From Methylobacterium tarhaniae (GTDB taxonomy: Bacteria > Pseudomonadota > Alphaproteobacteria > Rhizobiales > Beijerinckiaceae): 64,000 nt of DNA. Position numbers and translations under genes: made by a program. Below are positions 1 to 7,950 of this stretch, piece by piece; within the stretch, counting starts at the first letter, position 1; each line of letters starts with the position of its first letter. The stretch covers positions 1 through 64,000 of the forward strand of contig NZ_LABZ01000078.1 of the NCBI RefSeq assembly GCF_001043955.1, written 5' to 3'. Below the pieces are notes generated by a model that was not told the DNA's origin, ran no database searches, and worked only from the letters and a program-made list of their open reading frames with translations.

Positions 1-1
1 C

Positions 2-142
2 CGGCTCGAGCCGGTCGAGGGCCTGTCCTACGAGGCCGCGGCCGAGGTCATCGGCTGCCCCCCAGGCACCGTGAAGAGCCGCGTCAGCCGGGCCCGCGAT
101 CGGCTGGTCCACGATCTCGACCGCCCGTTCGGCGGGGCCTGA
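2..142 (+). CDS. ECF sigma factor, C-terminal end (partial)
   Basis: The open frame enters from the window edge and stops at 140-142. The visible 46 residues match the end of sigma region 4: [20 protein letters not shown] is the helix-turn-helix that reads the -35 element, followed by the usual SRARDRL run. The protein would direct RNA polymerase to a small set of promoters. The sequence VEGLSYEEAA-like stretch is the type seen in EcfG/RpoE-like alphaproteobacterial sigma factors, but region 2 lies outside the window, so the subgroup cannot be fixed. No partner anti-sigma gene is visible downstream. Confidence 0.85.
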   Translation, partial: RLEPVEGLSYEAAAEVIGCPPGTVKSRVSRARDRLVHDLDRPFGGA

Positions 143-320
143 CACGGCGTCCGCCGTCCCGTTCGCCCTCCCGGGTGTCCCCCATCGTTCCGGCGCGATC
201 CCCCGAGGCGTCCGGAACGGTCGCGGGCCGGGCACGATCCGGGTCCTCCGGCCGTGCCCGGTCCCGTCGTCGAGTCGCCATCCGCGCGGATGTCCGCCGC
301 GCCCCCGACAAGAGGAGACC

Positions 321-713
321 ATGACGCCATCCCGCCGCCCGGTCCTCGCGCCGGCCCTGCTCCTCGCCCTCGCCGCGTCCGGCCTTGCCGAGACGGCCTG
401 CGCGGCTCCCGCTTCGGCGAACCGCTTCGACGGCGCCTGGTCCGTCGTCGCCACCGCCGAGACCGGAAGCTGCACCGGCCCGTACCGCTACCCGATCGTC
501 ATCCGGAACGGCATCGTGGACGATGCCGGACGCCACGGCGTCGACGCCTCCGGACGGGCCACGACCGATGGCCGCATCACCGGCACGATCCGCAGCGGGC
601 TCGCCAGCGTCTCGGTCGCCGGCCGCCTGCGCGGCGCCGCCGGCAGCGGGCGCTGGAGCCTCGCCGGGTTCAGCCCCTGCACGGGGCGCTGGACCGCCCG
701 GCGCACCGGCTGA
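321..713 (+). CDS. Small secreted protein of unknown function
   Basis: 130 residues. An AGGAG ribosome site lies just before the ATG. The N-terminus is a signal peptide: basic MTPSRRP, a hydrophobic run (LAPALLLALAASGLA), then a likely cleavage after CAA or ASA near residues 27-33. The mature part has repeated short beta-strand-like stretches rich in G, S and R (FDGAWSVVATAETGSC near the start, GAAGSGRWSLAGFSPCTGRW at the end) and two Cys that could pair. I recognise no catalytic motif. Small proteins of this DGAW...GRW type are frequent as periplasmic hypotheticals in Methylobacterium-like genomes; that is a general impression, not a family assignment. Confidence 0.7.
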   Translation: MTPSRRPVLAPALLLALAASGLAETACAAPASANRFDGAWSVVATAETGSCTGPYRYPIVIRNGIVDDAGRHGVDASGRATTDGRITGTIRSGLASVSVAGRLRGAAGSGRWSLAGFSPCTGRWTARRTG

Positions 714-855
714 ACGGCCGCCCTCGTCCGGGCAGCGCCGATGCGCCGCATCCGCCGCCATCCTTGATGCCGGCCGCCCGCGCCCGACAACGTCGGCAGC
801 CCGCGCCTCGGCGGCGGGCGATCGACGACGACACGATCGAGGAGCGACGGGGCGG

Positions 856-1077
856 ATGCCGGCATACCGACTGCGCGGGGCGGTCCGCGCCACGGATGGG
901 ACGATCGGTCCCCCGCTCATCGACGAGACCATCACGGCCGAGGGCCGGCAGGAGGCCGTGCGCCGCGCCAATGCCCGGGAGGCGACGCCCGCCGACGAGC
1001 AGGTCAACGCCCTGTGGCTGGTGGACGAGGGTGGGAACCTGGTCTGGTCGCTGCGCCTCGCCGACCGGGAGGGCTGA
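856..1077 (+). CDS. Hypothetical 73-residue protein
   Basis: Starts at an ATG with GACGGGGCGG before it and runs to TGA at 1075-1077. The product MPAYRLRGAVRATDGTIGPP... ends in a coherent amphipathic segment (NALWLVDEGGNLVWSLRLAD). The alternation of charged and hydrophobic residues looks like a small beta-rich cytoplasmic domain. It has no signal peptide and no membrane segment. I do not recognise the family. It converges on the kinase gene on the other strand. Third-position GC bias supports coding. Confidence 0.6.
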   Translation: MPAYRLRGAVRATDGTIGPPLIDETITAEGRQEAVRRANAREATPADEQVNALWLVDEGGNLVWSLRLADREG

Positions 1078-1127
1078 CCCGGTGCCGGGAGCCGGTTCCG
1101 CTGTCCTGCGCCGCCCGGGCGGGCCCC

Positions 1128-3590
1128 TTACGGACGCCGTTCCCGCTCCCGCCCGGCCTCGATGATCGACCGGATCCGGGCCGCCATCGTCTCGATGGCG
1201 AAGGGCTTGGTCAGGACCGCCATGCCGGGGCCGAGCTTGTCGCCGCCGAGGATGGCGGTCTCGGCGTAGCCGGTGATCAGCAGCACCTTGAGGTCCGGCC
1301 GGGTCTCCCGCGCCGCCTCGGCCATCTGGCGGCCGTTCATGCCGCCGGGCAGGCCCACATCGGTGACCAGCAGGTCGATCCGCACGTCGGATTGCAGCAC
1401 CCTGAGGCCTGCCGCGCTGTCGCCCGCCTCGATCGCGGTGTAGCCGAGGTCTTCCAGGATGTCCGTGACGAGCATGCGCACGGTCGGCTCGTCGTCGACC
1501 ACCAGCACGGTCTCGCCTTGCGCCGAGCGCGGCAGCGGCGGCGCCGCCCCGGCATCGTCCTCGCCCGGCACTGCGCCGTCGTGGCGCGGCAGGTAGATGC
1601 TGACGGTCGTGCCCTCGCCGACCGCCGAGGCGATGCGCACCTGCCCGCCGGATTGCTGCGCGAAGCCGTAGATCATCGACAGGCCGAGGCCCGTACCCTC
1701 GCCGATCGGCTTCGTGGTGAAGAACGGCTCGAACACCCGGGCGATCACCTCCGGCGCCATGCCGGTCCCGGTATCGGTCACGCTCAGGCGTACGTATTCC
1801 CCCTCGGGCACGTCGTGCCGGCGGGCGGTCCGCGCGTCCATGGCCTCGTTCGCGGTCTCGACCGTGATGCACCCGCCGTCGGGCATCGCGTCGCGGGCGT
1901 TGATGCAGAGGTTGAGCAGTGCGTTCTCGAGCTGCGACGGGTCGACCAGGGCCGGCCAGGCGTCGTCCCCGCCGACCACCTCGAAGGTGATGCCCGGTCC
2001 CACCGTGCGCTGGATCATGTCCTGCATGTCCCGCACCAGCCGGGTGACGTCGGTGGGCCGGGGATCGAGCGTCTGGCGGCGCGAGAAGGCCAGCAGCCGG
2101 TGAGTGAGCGCCGCGGCGCGCTTGGCCGCGCCTTGCGCCGTCGCCATGTAGCGCTCCACGTCCTTGAAGCGGCCCTGGGCGAGGCGGGTCTGCATCAGCT
2201 CGAGCGAGCCCGAGATGCCGGCGAGCAGGTTGTTGAAGTCGTGGGCGAGGCCGCCGGTGAGCTGGCCCACCGCCTCCATCTTCTGCGCCTGGCGCAGGGC
2301 CTCCTGGGTCGAGGCCAGCTCGGTTTCGGCCCGCAGCCGGTCCGAGATGTCCTTGGCGAAGTGGAACGCGCCGATCACCCGCCCGTCCGCGTCGCGCAGC
2401 GGCGAGTAGGACACCTCCCAGGCGGGCTTGGCGAGGTCGGGATCGCCGAACTCCTCGGTCACCGTGTAGGTCTCGCCCGCCAGCGCCCGGGTCATGAAGC
2501 CGCGCATCACCGGGGCTTGGTCCGGCGGGAAGAGGTCGGGAAACACCTCGCCGATCTGCACCCGACGGCCGAAGATCCGGTAGAACTCGTCGCTATGCGC
2601 CTGGTTGAAGGCGATCAGCCGGTACTCGGTGTCGAAGGCGCAGATCGGGGCGGCGCTCGACTGGATGATGTCGCCGTAGAGGCGCAGCTCCGCCGTGCGG
2701 TCGGCGACCTGCCGGCCGAGGGAGACGGTCAGGTCGCGGGTGGCGGCTTCCGCCTGCTTGCGCTCCGTGATGTCCGTCGCGGCGCCGTACCACTCGGTGA
2801 TCCGGCCGTGCTCGTCGAGCACCGGCACCGCCCGGGACGAGGCCCAGCCGACCGAGCCGTCGGCGAGATGGACCCGGTGCTCCAGGCTGTAGGTGGTCCG
2901 CGTGCGGATGGCGCGCTCGATCTCGGCCCGCAGGGCCGCCCGGTCCTCCCGCGGGATGTAGGTCTCGACCCAGTCGGAATCGGCCGAGGTCGTATCGGCC
3001 AGGAAGTCGCCGCCGGAGAGCTGGTACAGACGGCTCCAGTCGGCGCTGATCCGGTAGCGCACCTCGGACGAGGAGCGCACCAGGGCATCCAGCATCTGCT
3101 CGCGCCGGCGCAGGGCCTCGCCCAGGTTGCGCAGGTGCTCGCGCTCCAGGGTGACGTCGAATTGCGAGGCGAAGAAATAGGTCAGCTCGCCGTCCTGGCC
3201 GAAGACCGGCGAGATCAACAGCCGGTTCCAGAACGTCTCGCCGTTCTTCTTGTGGTTGAGAAGCTCGATCTCGATCGCGACCTGGCGCTCGACCGCGTCG
3301 CGGATCTTCGCCACGTCGGCCCGGTCGGTCTCGGGACCCTGGAGGAAGCGGCAATTCTGCCCGAGGATCTCGTCGCGGGAATAGCCGGTCAGCTTGCTGA
3401 AGGCGGCATTGGCGAAGATGATCGGGTTGTCCGGCCGGTGCGGGTCGGTGATCAGCATCGGCATCCGCGTGGCGCGCACGGCGGCGGCGAACGGATCGTG
3501 GCTCGGGGTGGAGCGGCCGATCTCGGCATCGATGCGGTCGGTCTCGCGGCGGTCGGTCTCGCGGCGGTCTGTTTCGCGGCGATCAGTCAC
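1128..3590 (-). CDS. LOV-domain hybrid sensor histidine kinase with C-terminal receiver
   Basis: Predicted blue-light (or redox) sensor kinase. From a GTG start at 3590, preceded by AAAGAGGG, it has 820 residues; a longer ATG frame from 3758 exists but its extra 56 residues are Arg-rich and unlike protein. Order: LOV domain about 35-150 with the flavin-Cys motif GQNCRFLQG (Cys about 80), a PAS/PAC domain ending DITERKQ, a third PAS, then HisKA with GGLAHDFNNLL (phospho-His), HATPase with N-box NLCINARDA and G boxes DTGTGMAP and GEGTGLGLS, and a receiver with TDVGLPGG (phospho-Asp) and the TKPF lysine. The receiver suggests intramolecular phosphotransfer. The N-terminus carries a tandem TDRRE repeat from 15-bp DNA units. 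No cognate regulator is adjacent. Confidence 0.92.
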   Translation of the reverse strand: MTDRRETDRRETDRRETDRIDAEIGRSTPSHDPFAAAVRATRMPMLITDPHRPDNPIIFANAAFSKLTGYSRDEILGQNCRFLQGPETDRADVAKIRDAVERQVAIEIELLNHKKNGETFWNRLLISPVFGQDGELTYFFASQFDVTLEREHLRNLGEALRRREQMLDALVRSSSEVRYRISADWSRLYQLSGGDFLADTTSADSDWVETYIPREDRAALRAEIERAIRTRTTYSLEHRVHLADGSVGWASSRAVPVLDEHGRITEWYGAATDITERKQAEAATRDLTVSLGRQVADRTAELRLYGDIIQSSAAPICAFDTEYRLIAFNQAHSDEFYRIFGRRVQIGEVFPDLFPPDQAPVMRGFMTRALAGETYTVTEEFGDPDLAKPAWEVSYSPLRDADGRVIGAFHFAKDISDRLRAETELASTQEALRQAQKMEAVGQLTGGLAHDFNNLLAGISGSLELMQTRLAQGRFKDVERYMATAQGAAKRAAALTHRLLAFSRRQTLDPRPTDVTRLVRDMQDMIQRTVGPGITFEVVGGDDAWPALVDPSQLENALLNLCINARDAMPDGGCITVETANEAMDARTARRHDVPEGEYVRLSVTDTGTGMAPEVIARVFEPFFTTKPIGEGTGLGLSMIYGFAQQSGGQVRIASAVGEGTTVSIYLPRHDGAVPGEDDAGAAPPLPRSAQGETVLVVDDEPTVRMLVTDILEDLGYTAIEAGDSAAGLRVLQSDVRIDLLVTDVGLPGGMNGRQMAEAARETRPDLKVLLITGYAETAILGGDKLGPGMAVLTKPFAIETMAARIRSIIEAGRERERRP

Positions 3591-3718
3591 TCGTTCGTCG
3601 CCCTCTTTCCGCGATCTCCGGCGGCGGCTGGCCACCCGGGCGGGGCTGTAGCACAGCGCGACAGGCTCGTGCACAAGCCTCTTCGCGCGGCGCGACCGCG
3701 CGCGGCCGTCGCGGGCGG

Positions 3719-4519
3719 TCAGCGCCCGCCTGCGACGCGCGCCACGCCCTCGGCGCACGCCTCCATCGCCCGCAGCACCGTCCCGGCCGGCAGCGTCTCG
3801 AAGCGGTAGCGCGGCAGGCTGACGCTGATGCAGCCCAGCACCCGGCCGCCCGCACCCTGCAACGCCCGCCCGTAGCAGCAGATGTCGAGCTCGTTCTCCT
3901 GCAGGTCGAGGGAATGGCCGCGCTCCCGCGTCGCGGCGATCTCGCGGCGCAAGGCGGCCGGGTCGGTGAGGCTGTGGGGGGTATGCGCCGGCAGCGCGAG
4001 CCGGTCGAGCAGGGGCGCCAGCTCGGGCTCGGGCAGGGTCGCGAGCCAGGCCTTGCCGACGGCGCTGGTATGGAGCGACACCCGCGTGCCGATGCGCGAG
4101 GCCATGCGCACGGTGCGGTGGCTCTCGAGCTTGTCGATATAGACCATCTCGCCGCGATCCGGCACGGCGAGGTGGACCGTCTCGTCGAGGTCGTCGCGCA
4201 GGCGCAGCAGCGGCTCCCGCGCCGCCTGGCGCAGGAGCGATCCGTCCCAGGAGCGGAAGGCCAGGCTGACGAGGCGCGGGCCGAGGCGCAGGGCGCCCTC
4301 CTCCTCGGCCAGGAGCCCTTCCGCCACCAGGGCGGAGGCGATGCGATGCACCGTCGGCCGTGGCAGCCCGGTGCCCTGCGCGAGCCGGGCGACCGTCACG
4401 GCCTCGGGGGCGTCCGCCACCGCCTGCAGCACCCGCATGAACTTGCCGAAGGCGGCAGTGCCCGGCACCCCGGGCCGAAGGTCCGGGCCGGAACTCCGGT
4501 CGGCGTCGTCTGAACCCAT
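3719..4519 (-). CDS. IclR-family transcriptional regulator
   Basis: 266 residues, the usual length. An N-terminal winged HTH (about 24-85; LAQGTGLPRPTVHRIASALV is the recognition part) is followed by the IclR effector domain (about 95-260) with characteristic LDETVHLAVPDRGEMVYIDK and SAVGKAWLA. It is the last gene of a minus-strand run cupin - MFS - SDR - IclR, 33 bp after the SDR stop. It is the natural candidate to bind the paired inverted repeats at 7336-7369 in front of the cupin gene and to control the whole operon in response to the transported compound or an intermediate. That link is inferred from position; IclR proteins are known to bind such short palindromes. Confidence 0.92.
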   Translation of the reverse strand: MGSDDADRSSGPDLRPGVPGTAAFGKFMRVLQAVADAPEAVTVARLAQGTGLPRPTVHRIASALVAEGLLAEEEGALRLGPRLVSLAFRSWDGSLLRQAAREPLLRLRDDLDETVHLAVPDRGEMVYIDKLESHRTVRMASRIGTRVSLHTSAVGKAWLATLPEPELAPLLDRLALPAHTPHSLTDPAALRREIAATRERGHSLDLQENELDICCYGRALQGAGGRVLGCISVSLPRYRFETLPAGTVLRAMEACAEGVARVAGGR

Positions 4520-4552
4520 GCGGGCGTCACGTCCTTTCCGGTCGCGATGACC

Positions 4553-5293
4553 TCAGGTGACGAGGTAGCCGCCATCGACCGGCAGCACCACCCCGGTCAT
4601 GAAGGCGGCGGCCGGGCTCACCAGGAAGGTCACCGCCGCCGCCACGTCCGCAGGGGTGCCCCAGCGGCCGAGCGGCGTGCGCGTCAGGATCGGCCCCGCC
4701 CGGGCCGGGTCGTCCTGCAGCGCCTGCGTCAGGGGCGTGGCGATCCAGCCCGGCGCCACCGCGTTCACCCGGATCCCGTCCGGCGCATAGGCGATGGCGA
4801 GTGACTTCGTCAGCTGCGCCACGCCGCCCTTGCTGGCGCTGTAGGCCGGCACCAGGCCGCCGCCGAAGAACGACAGCATCGAGGCGGTGTTGACGATCGT
4901 GCCGCCCGTCTCGGCCAGAAGCGGCCGCGCCGCGGTGCAGACCCGCATCGTGCCGGTGAGGTTGACCGCCAGCACCTGCTCGAACACCTCGGCGCGGTGC
5001 TCGTCGCCGCGCCGGATGATGCCCGCGCAATTGACCACGATGTCGAGCCGGCCGCAGGCGCCGACGAGGTCGGCCACCGCCTCGCCGTCGGTGACGTCGA
5101 GCTCGTGGGCGGTGAGCGCGAGGCCGTCCGGGATCGCGCAGGACGCGGCCCCGATCCCGGCCGCGTGCACCCGGGCGCCGAGGCGGGCCAGGGCCTCGGC
5201 GATCCCGGCACCGATGCCCGAGGTGGCGCCGGTGACGAGGGCGGTGCGGCCCTCGAGCAGGTCGGGAGCGAAGGTTCCTTGGACGAGGGTCAT
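4553..5293 (-). CDS. Short-chain dehydrogenase/reductase (SDR)
   Basis: 246 residues, a typical classical SDR. The cofactor motif TGATSGIG is near residues 20-27, NCAG follows the fourth strand, the catalytic Ser is in NTASMLS, and Tyr/Lys are in YSASKGG. The C-terminal PVDGGY signature is present. It should oxidise or reduce a hydroxyl/keto group with NAD(P). The ATG overlaps the TGA of the upstream MFS gene by 4 bases (ATGA), so the two are translationally coupled. The pairing with an ACS-type organic-acid transporter and an IclR regulator suggests a sugar-acid or hydroxy-acid substrate. The substrate itself cannot be read from sequence. Confidence 0.93.
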   Translation of the reverse strand: MTLVQGTFAPDLLEGRTALVTGATSGIGAGIAEALARLGARVHAAGIGAASCAIPDGLALTAHELDVTDGEAVADLVGACGRLDIVVNCAGIIRRGDEHRAEVFEQVLAVNLTGTMRVCTAARPLLAETGGTIVNTASMLSFFGGGLVPAYSASKGGVAQLTKSLAIAYAPDGIRVNAVAPGWIATPLTQALQDDPARAGPILTRTPLGRWGTPADVAAAVTFLVSPAAAFMTGVVLPVDGGYLVT

Positions 5294-6609
5294 GCCGGGC
5301 GCTCCGTCAGGACCAGGGTGTCGCCGCCTTCGAGCGGCCTGCGCACCAGGACGATGTAGGCGAATGCGGCCAGCACCGCGACCGCGGCGGCGGCGAGCAG
5401 CGCGTTGACGTAGGAGCCGGTGCCCTGGACGATGTAGCCGGTGATGACCGGCGCGAACGACCCGGCGAAGTAGCCGCCGAAGTTCTGGATGCTGCCGAGC
5501 GACGCGACCTGGCGCTTGGGCACCGCGACGCTGACCATCATCCAGGCGGCACCGCTCGCCATGTTGATGAAGAACATCGCGACGCAGATATACACGACCG
5601 CGAGCGTCACGCTGGGCGTGTAGGCTGCCGGCACCGTGAAGAGGCCGCCGCCGAGAAGCCCGACGCAGACCGGCCACTTGCGGCTGGCGACGATTCCGGC
5701 GCCGCGGGCGAGCAGCCGGTCGGCGACCTGGCCGGCACAGAGCATGCCGAGGGTGCCGAAGATGTAGGGGATCGCCACCACCCACCCGGTGCGGGCGACG
5801 CTCAGGCCCCGCTCGTGCTCGAGATAGGACGGCAGCCAGGTCAGGTAGAGCCAGACCATGTAGATGACGCCCATGAAGCCGAGGATCATGCCCCAGGTGG
5901 TGGCGTGGGCGAACAGACCGCGCCACTCGGCGAAGGTCATGCGCCGTGCCGGCGGTTCGGGCGCCGCGCCCTCGTCCAGATGGGCGGTCTCCTCCCGCGT
6001 CAGCGCCACCTCGGCACGGTTGCGGTAGACGAGGTACCAGCCGACCGCCACCACGATGCCGATGAGCCCGGTGACGACGAACATCCAGCGCCAGCCGAGC
6101 AGCAGCATCATGGCGGTGAGAACCGGCGGCGCGATGCAGGGCCCGATGCAGGACGAGGCGACGAAGATGCCGGTCGGCGTGCCGCGTTCGCGCAGGGAGA
6201 ACCACTCGCTCACCGTCTTGGCGCCGGCAGGGAATTGCGGTGCCTCGCCGAGGCCGAGCACCGCGCGGGCGAGCACGAATTGCTGGAAACTGGCGACGAA
6301 GCCGGAGACGAGCTGGGCCAGCGACCAGAAGAACATGCCGGCACCCAGCATCAGGCGCGAGCCGAACCGGTCGAGCAGCGCGCCGACCGGCAGTTGCGAG
6401 AACGCGTAGGCCAGCGAGAAGGCCGAGAGCAGCCAGCCCATCTCGGCGGGACTCAAGTGCATCTCGTCGCGGATCGCCGTGTTGGCGATCGAGAGGGCCG
6501 AACGGTCGACGTAGTTGATGATGCCTGCCGCGGTCAGGAAGGATACGGCGATCCACTGGATGCGGCGCAGGCGCGGTGACTTTGTGAGTGATGCAGTGCC
6601 GGACGACAT
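5290..6609 (-). CDS. MFS transporter, anion:cation symporter type
   Basis: 439 residues with about 12 hydrophobic segments and the MFS loop motif between TM2 and TM3 (GALLDRFGSRLMLGAG). The first segment (GIINYVDRSALSIANTAI) is typical of the ACS subgroup (glucarate, galactonate, 4-hydroxyphenylacetate and phthalate permeases), which import organic anions with protons. Start chosen at the ATG at 6609 because AGGAGG lies just upstream; longer starts add unlikely protein. Lies between the cupin gene (154 bp gap) and the SDR (4-base overlap). The gap to the cupin gene is large for an operon and could hold a second promoter. Confidence 0.93.
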   Translation of the reverse strand: MSSGTASLTKSPRLRRIQWIAVSFLTAAGIINYVDRSALSIANTAIRDEMHLSPAEMGWLLSAFSLAYAFSQLPVGALLDRFGSRLMLGAGMFFWSLAQLVSGFVASFQQFVLARAVLGLGEAPQFPAGAKTVSEWFSLRERGTPTGIFVASSCIGPCIAPPVLTAMMLLLGWRWMFVVTGLIGIVVAVGWYLVYRNRAEVALTREETAHLDEGAAPEPPARRMTFAEWRGLFAHATTWGMILGFMGVIYMVWLYLTWLPSYLEHERGLSVARTGWVVAIPYIFGTLGMLCAGQVADRLLARGAGIVASRKWPVCVGLLGGGLFTVPAAYTPSVTLAVVYICVAMFFINMASGAAWMMVSVAVPKRQVASLGSIQNFGGYFAGSFAPVITGYIVQGTGSYVNALLAAAAVAVLAAFAYIVLVRRPLEGGDTLVLTERPA

Positions 6610-6763
6610 CGCGTGCCGGTCCTCCTGATTGTTTGACATGTGATTGTTAGATCTTGACGACGAAGCCGGCACCCTCGTCGTTCCGGCGCCGCGCAGCCCG
6701 GAAGGACGGGTTCGATGTCGTTCTGGTCGATTCGGTCCTGATGCGGTCGGCGATCGAGACGCT

Positions 6764-7321
6764 TCAGCGGATGAACCGGTCCACGTAATCCGCACCCAGG
6801 CCCACCGCCTCGTAATGGATCCGGCACATGTCGATCTTGGTGAAGACGTCTTCGTAGCCGGTATGCCGGCCCCAGGGATCGACGTAGTACATGCAGCCAT
6901 TGACCTGGAAGTAGGTGATCATCTCCTCCACGCCCTCGTCGACCACGAGGGTGTGGGTCTCGCCCGGAGGCTCGAAGGCGTAGGCGCCCTCGCTGGCGAC
7001 CCAGTCGTGCTCGAGGTAGCGCCAGCTGCCCTTGAGCACGAAGGCATGGACCGGGCCGGGATGGCGGTGACGGCTGAGGATGCCGGCCTTGCGGACCTTC
7101 AGCAGGTTCATCCAGTAGCCCGCGGAGACGTTCAGACAGAGCGGCCGGAACCAGACGCTGTCGGCCTGCGGCACCCAGATCCGGTCGTCCTCCGGGATCG
7201 CCGGCGCCACCACGAGGTCGGGACGGATCTCCGCCGGCTGTGGATTCTGGTAGGGCATCCGCCGCAGGGTCGCGGCGTCGAGCCCGGCGGCGGGATCGCC
7301 GTCCGGCGTGGCTGTGCTCAT
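6764..7321 (-). CDS. Cupin dioxygenase-like protein (2,4'-dihydroxyacetophenone dioxygenase type)
   Basis: 185 residues, one double-stranded beta-helix. The metal site is visible: [14 protein letters not shown] (first cupin motif, two or three His) and [10 protein letters not shown] (second motif, His). The middle block resembles 2,4'-dihydroxyacetophenone dioxygenase and ChrR/acetylacetone dioxygenase-type cupins, which use Fe or Zn to cleave a C-C bond in an aryl or diketone. It is the first gene of the cupin-MFS-SDR-IclR set and has a strong GGGAGGAG ribosome site. The promoter region holds two palindromes. A pathway in which a keto compound is imported, reduced and cleaved would fit, but this is inference. 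Confidence 0.8.
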   Translation of the reverse strand: MSTATPDGDPAAGLDAATLRRMPYQNPQPAEIRPDLVVAPAIPEDDRIWVPQADSVWFRPLCLNVSAGYWMNLLKVRKAGILSRHRHPGPVHAFVLKGSWRYLEHDWVASEGAYAFEPPGETHTLVVDEGVEEMITYFQVNGCMYYVDPWGRHTGYEDVFTKIDMCRIHYEAVGLGADYVDRFIR

Positions 7322-7335
7322 GGTCTCCTCCCGAT

Positions 7336-7369
7336 GTCCATATTATGGACGTCTTGTCCGTAATGTGGA
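7336..7369 (-). promoter_or_regulatory. Paired inverted repeats, probable IclR operator
   Basis: GTCCATATTATGGAC (7336-7350) is a perfect palindrome with a 1-base centre. A second, imperfect copy TCCGTAATGTGGA lies at 7357-7369. Centres are 20 bp apart, two helical turns, so both sites face the same side. They begin 15 bp upstream of the cupin start codon, covering the expected promoter. The operon encodes an IclR regulator, the likely ligand of these sites. Confidence 0.6.
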
Positions 7370-7440
7370 TATTCGGGGAGGCGCAACGGCGTGTCAAACC
7401 GCGGCGGTCACATGGCAGCGTTGCGGTCCGCTCGCGCGTC

Positions 7441-7515
7441 TTGGCCGTACGCGGGACTTGGCCGTACGCGGGACTTGGCCGTACGCGGGACTTGGCCGTA
7501 CGCGGGACTTGGCCA
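7441..7515. repeat. 17-bp tandem repeat, four perfect copies
   Basis: The unit TTGGCCGTACGCGGGAC is repeated without change at 7441-7457, 7458-7474, 7475-7491 and 7492-7508, then a partial seventh-length copy TTGGCCA. 17 is not a multiple of three and no gene spans it, so it is non-coding. It lies between the cupin operon promoter and the guanidine riboswitch. Each unit contains GTAC and TTGGCC palindromic cores; no function is evident. Confidence 0.9.
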
Positions 7516-7550
7516 GTTGCGGGGCAGCGGTCGTGCCCCATCTCACGCCC

Positions 7551-7611
7551 GTCGGGACGGCCCGGCCGCCCCCTCGCGGAGGGCGAGAACGCCTCGCAGG
7601 GACGGCCCTGC
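7551..7611 (+). promoter_or_regulatory. Guanidine-II (mini-ykkC) riboswitch
   Basis: Two hairpins each present an ACGG loop (the ACGR consensus): GTCGGG-ACGG-CCCGGC at 7551-7566 and GCAGGG-ACGG-CCCTGC at 7596-7611. Stems are 6 bp; the linker is 29 nt. The second hairpin ends 17 nt before the TTG start of a Gdx/SugE exporter gene and 4 nt before its AAGGGGG ribosome site, so guanidinium binding (loop-loop pairing in the known class) would expose or hide the ribosome site. Known guanidine-II RNAs control exactly this exporter family. Confidence 0.9.
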
Positions 7612-7628
7612 CCGCAAGGGGGCCCTTC

Positions 7629-7943
7629 TTGGCCTGGATTCTTCTCTTCGTCGCCGGCCTGCTCGAGACCGGCTGGGCCATCGGCCTGAAATACACCGAC
7701 GGCTTCACCCGGCCGCTGCCGTCCCTCCTCACGGTGCTCAGCATGGTGGCGAGCCTCGGCCTGCTCGGCCTCGCCCTGCGCACGCTGCCCGTCGGCACCG
7801 CCTACGCGGTCTGGACCGGCATCGGCACCGTCGGCACGGCGCTCCTCGGCGTCGCGCTGTTCGGCGAGCCGGCCACCGCGGCGCGGCTCGCCTGCATCGG
7901 CCTCATCGTGATCGGGATCCTGGGGCTGAAGCTCGTGGCCTGA
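7629..7943 (+). CDS. gdx: Guanidinium exporter, SMR family
   Basis: 104 residues with four hydrophobic helices, the standard size of small multidrug resistance proteins. It has the Gdx/SugE signature: Glu13 in [20 protein letters not shown], and [13 protein letters not shown] in TM3. Gdx dimers exchange guanidinium for protons across the inner membrane. The start is TTG at 7629, giving [10 protein letters not shown]...; AAGGGGG precedes it by about 6 nt, and no ATG fits. The riboswitch immediately upstream supports the guanidinium role over quaternary-ammonium transport. Its stop is followed by a convergent Crp-type gene. Confidence 0.93.
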   Translation: MAWILLFVAGLLETGWAIGLKYTDGFTRPLPSLLTVLSMVASLGLLGLALRTLPVGTAYAVWTGIGTVGTALLGVALFGEPATAARLACIGLIVIGILGLKLVA

Positions 7944-7950
7944 GCGATGG

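Noticed and set aside
1014..3809. A 931-codon plus-strand frame opposite the LOV kinase
   Set aside because: It is the high-GC shadow of the kinase: its sequence is His/Arg/Gly-rich without any domain, while the other strand has complete kinase motifs.
7441..7515. CRISPR array
   Set aside because: Units of 17 bp follow each other directly with no spacers; there are no cas genes.
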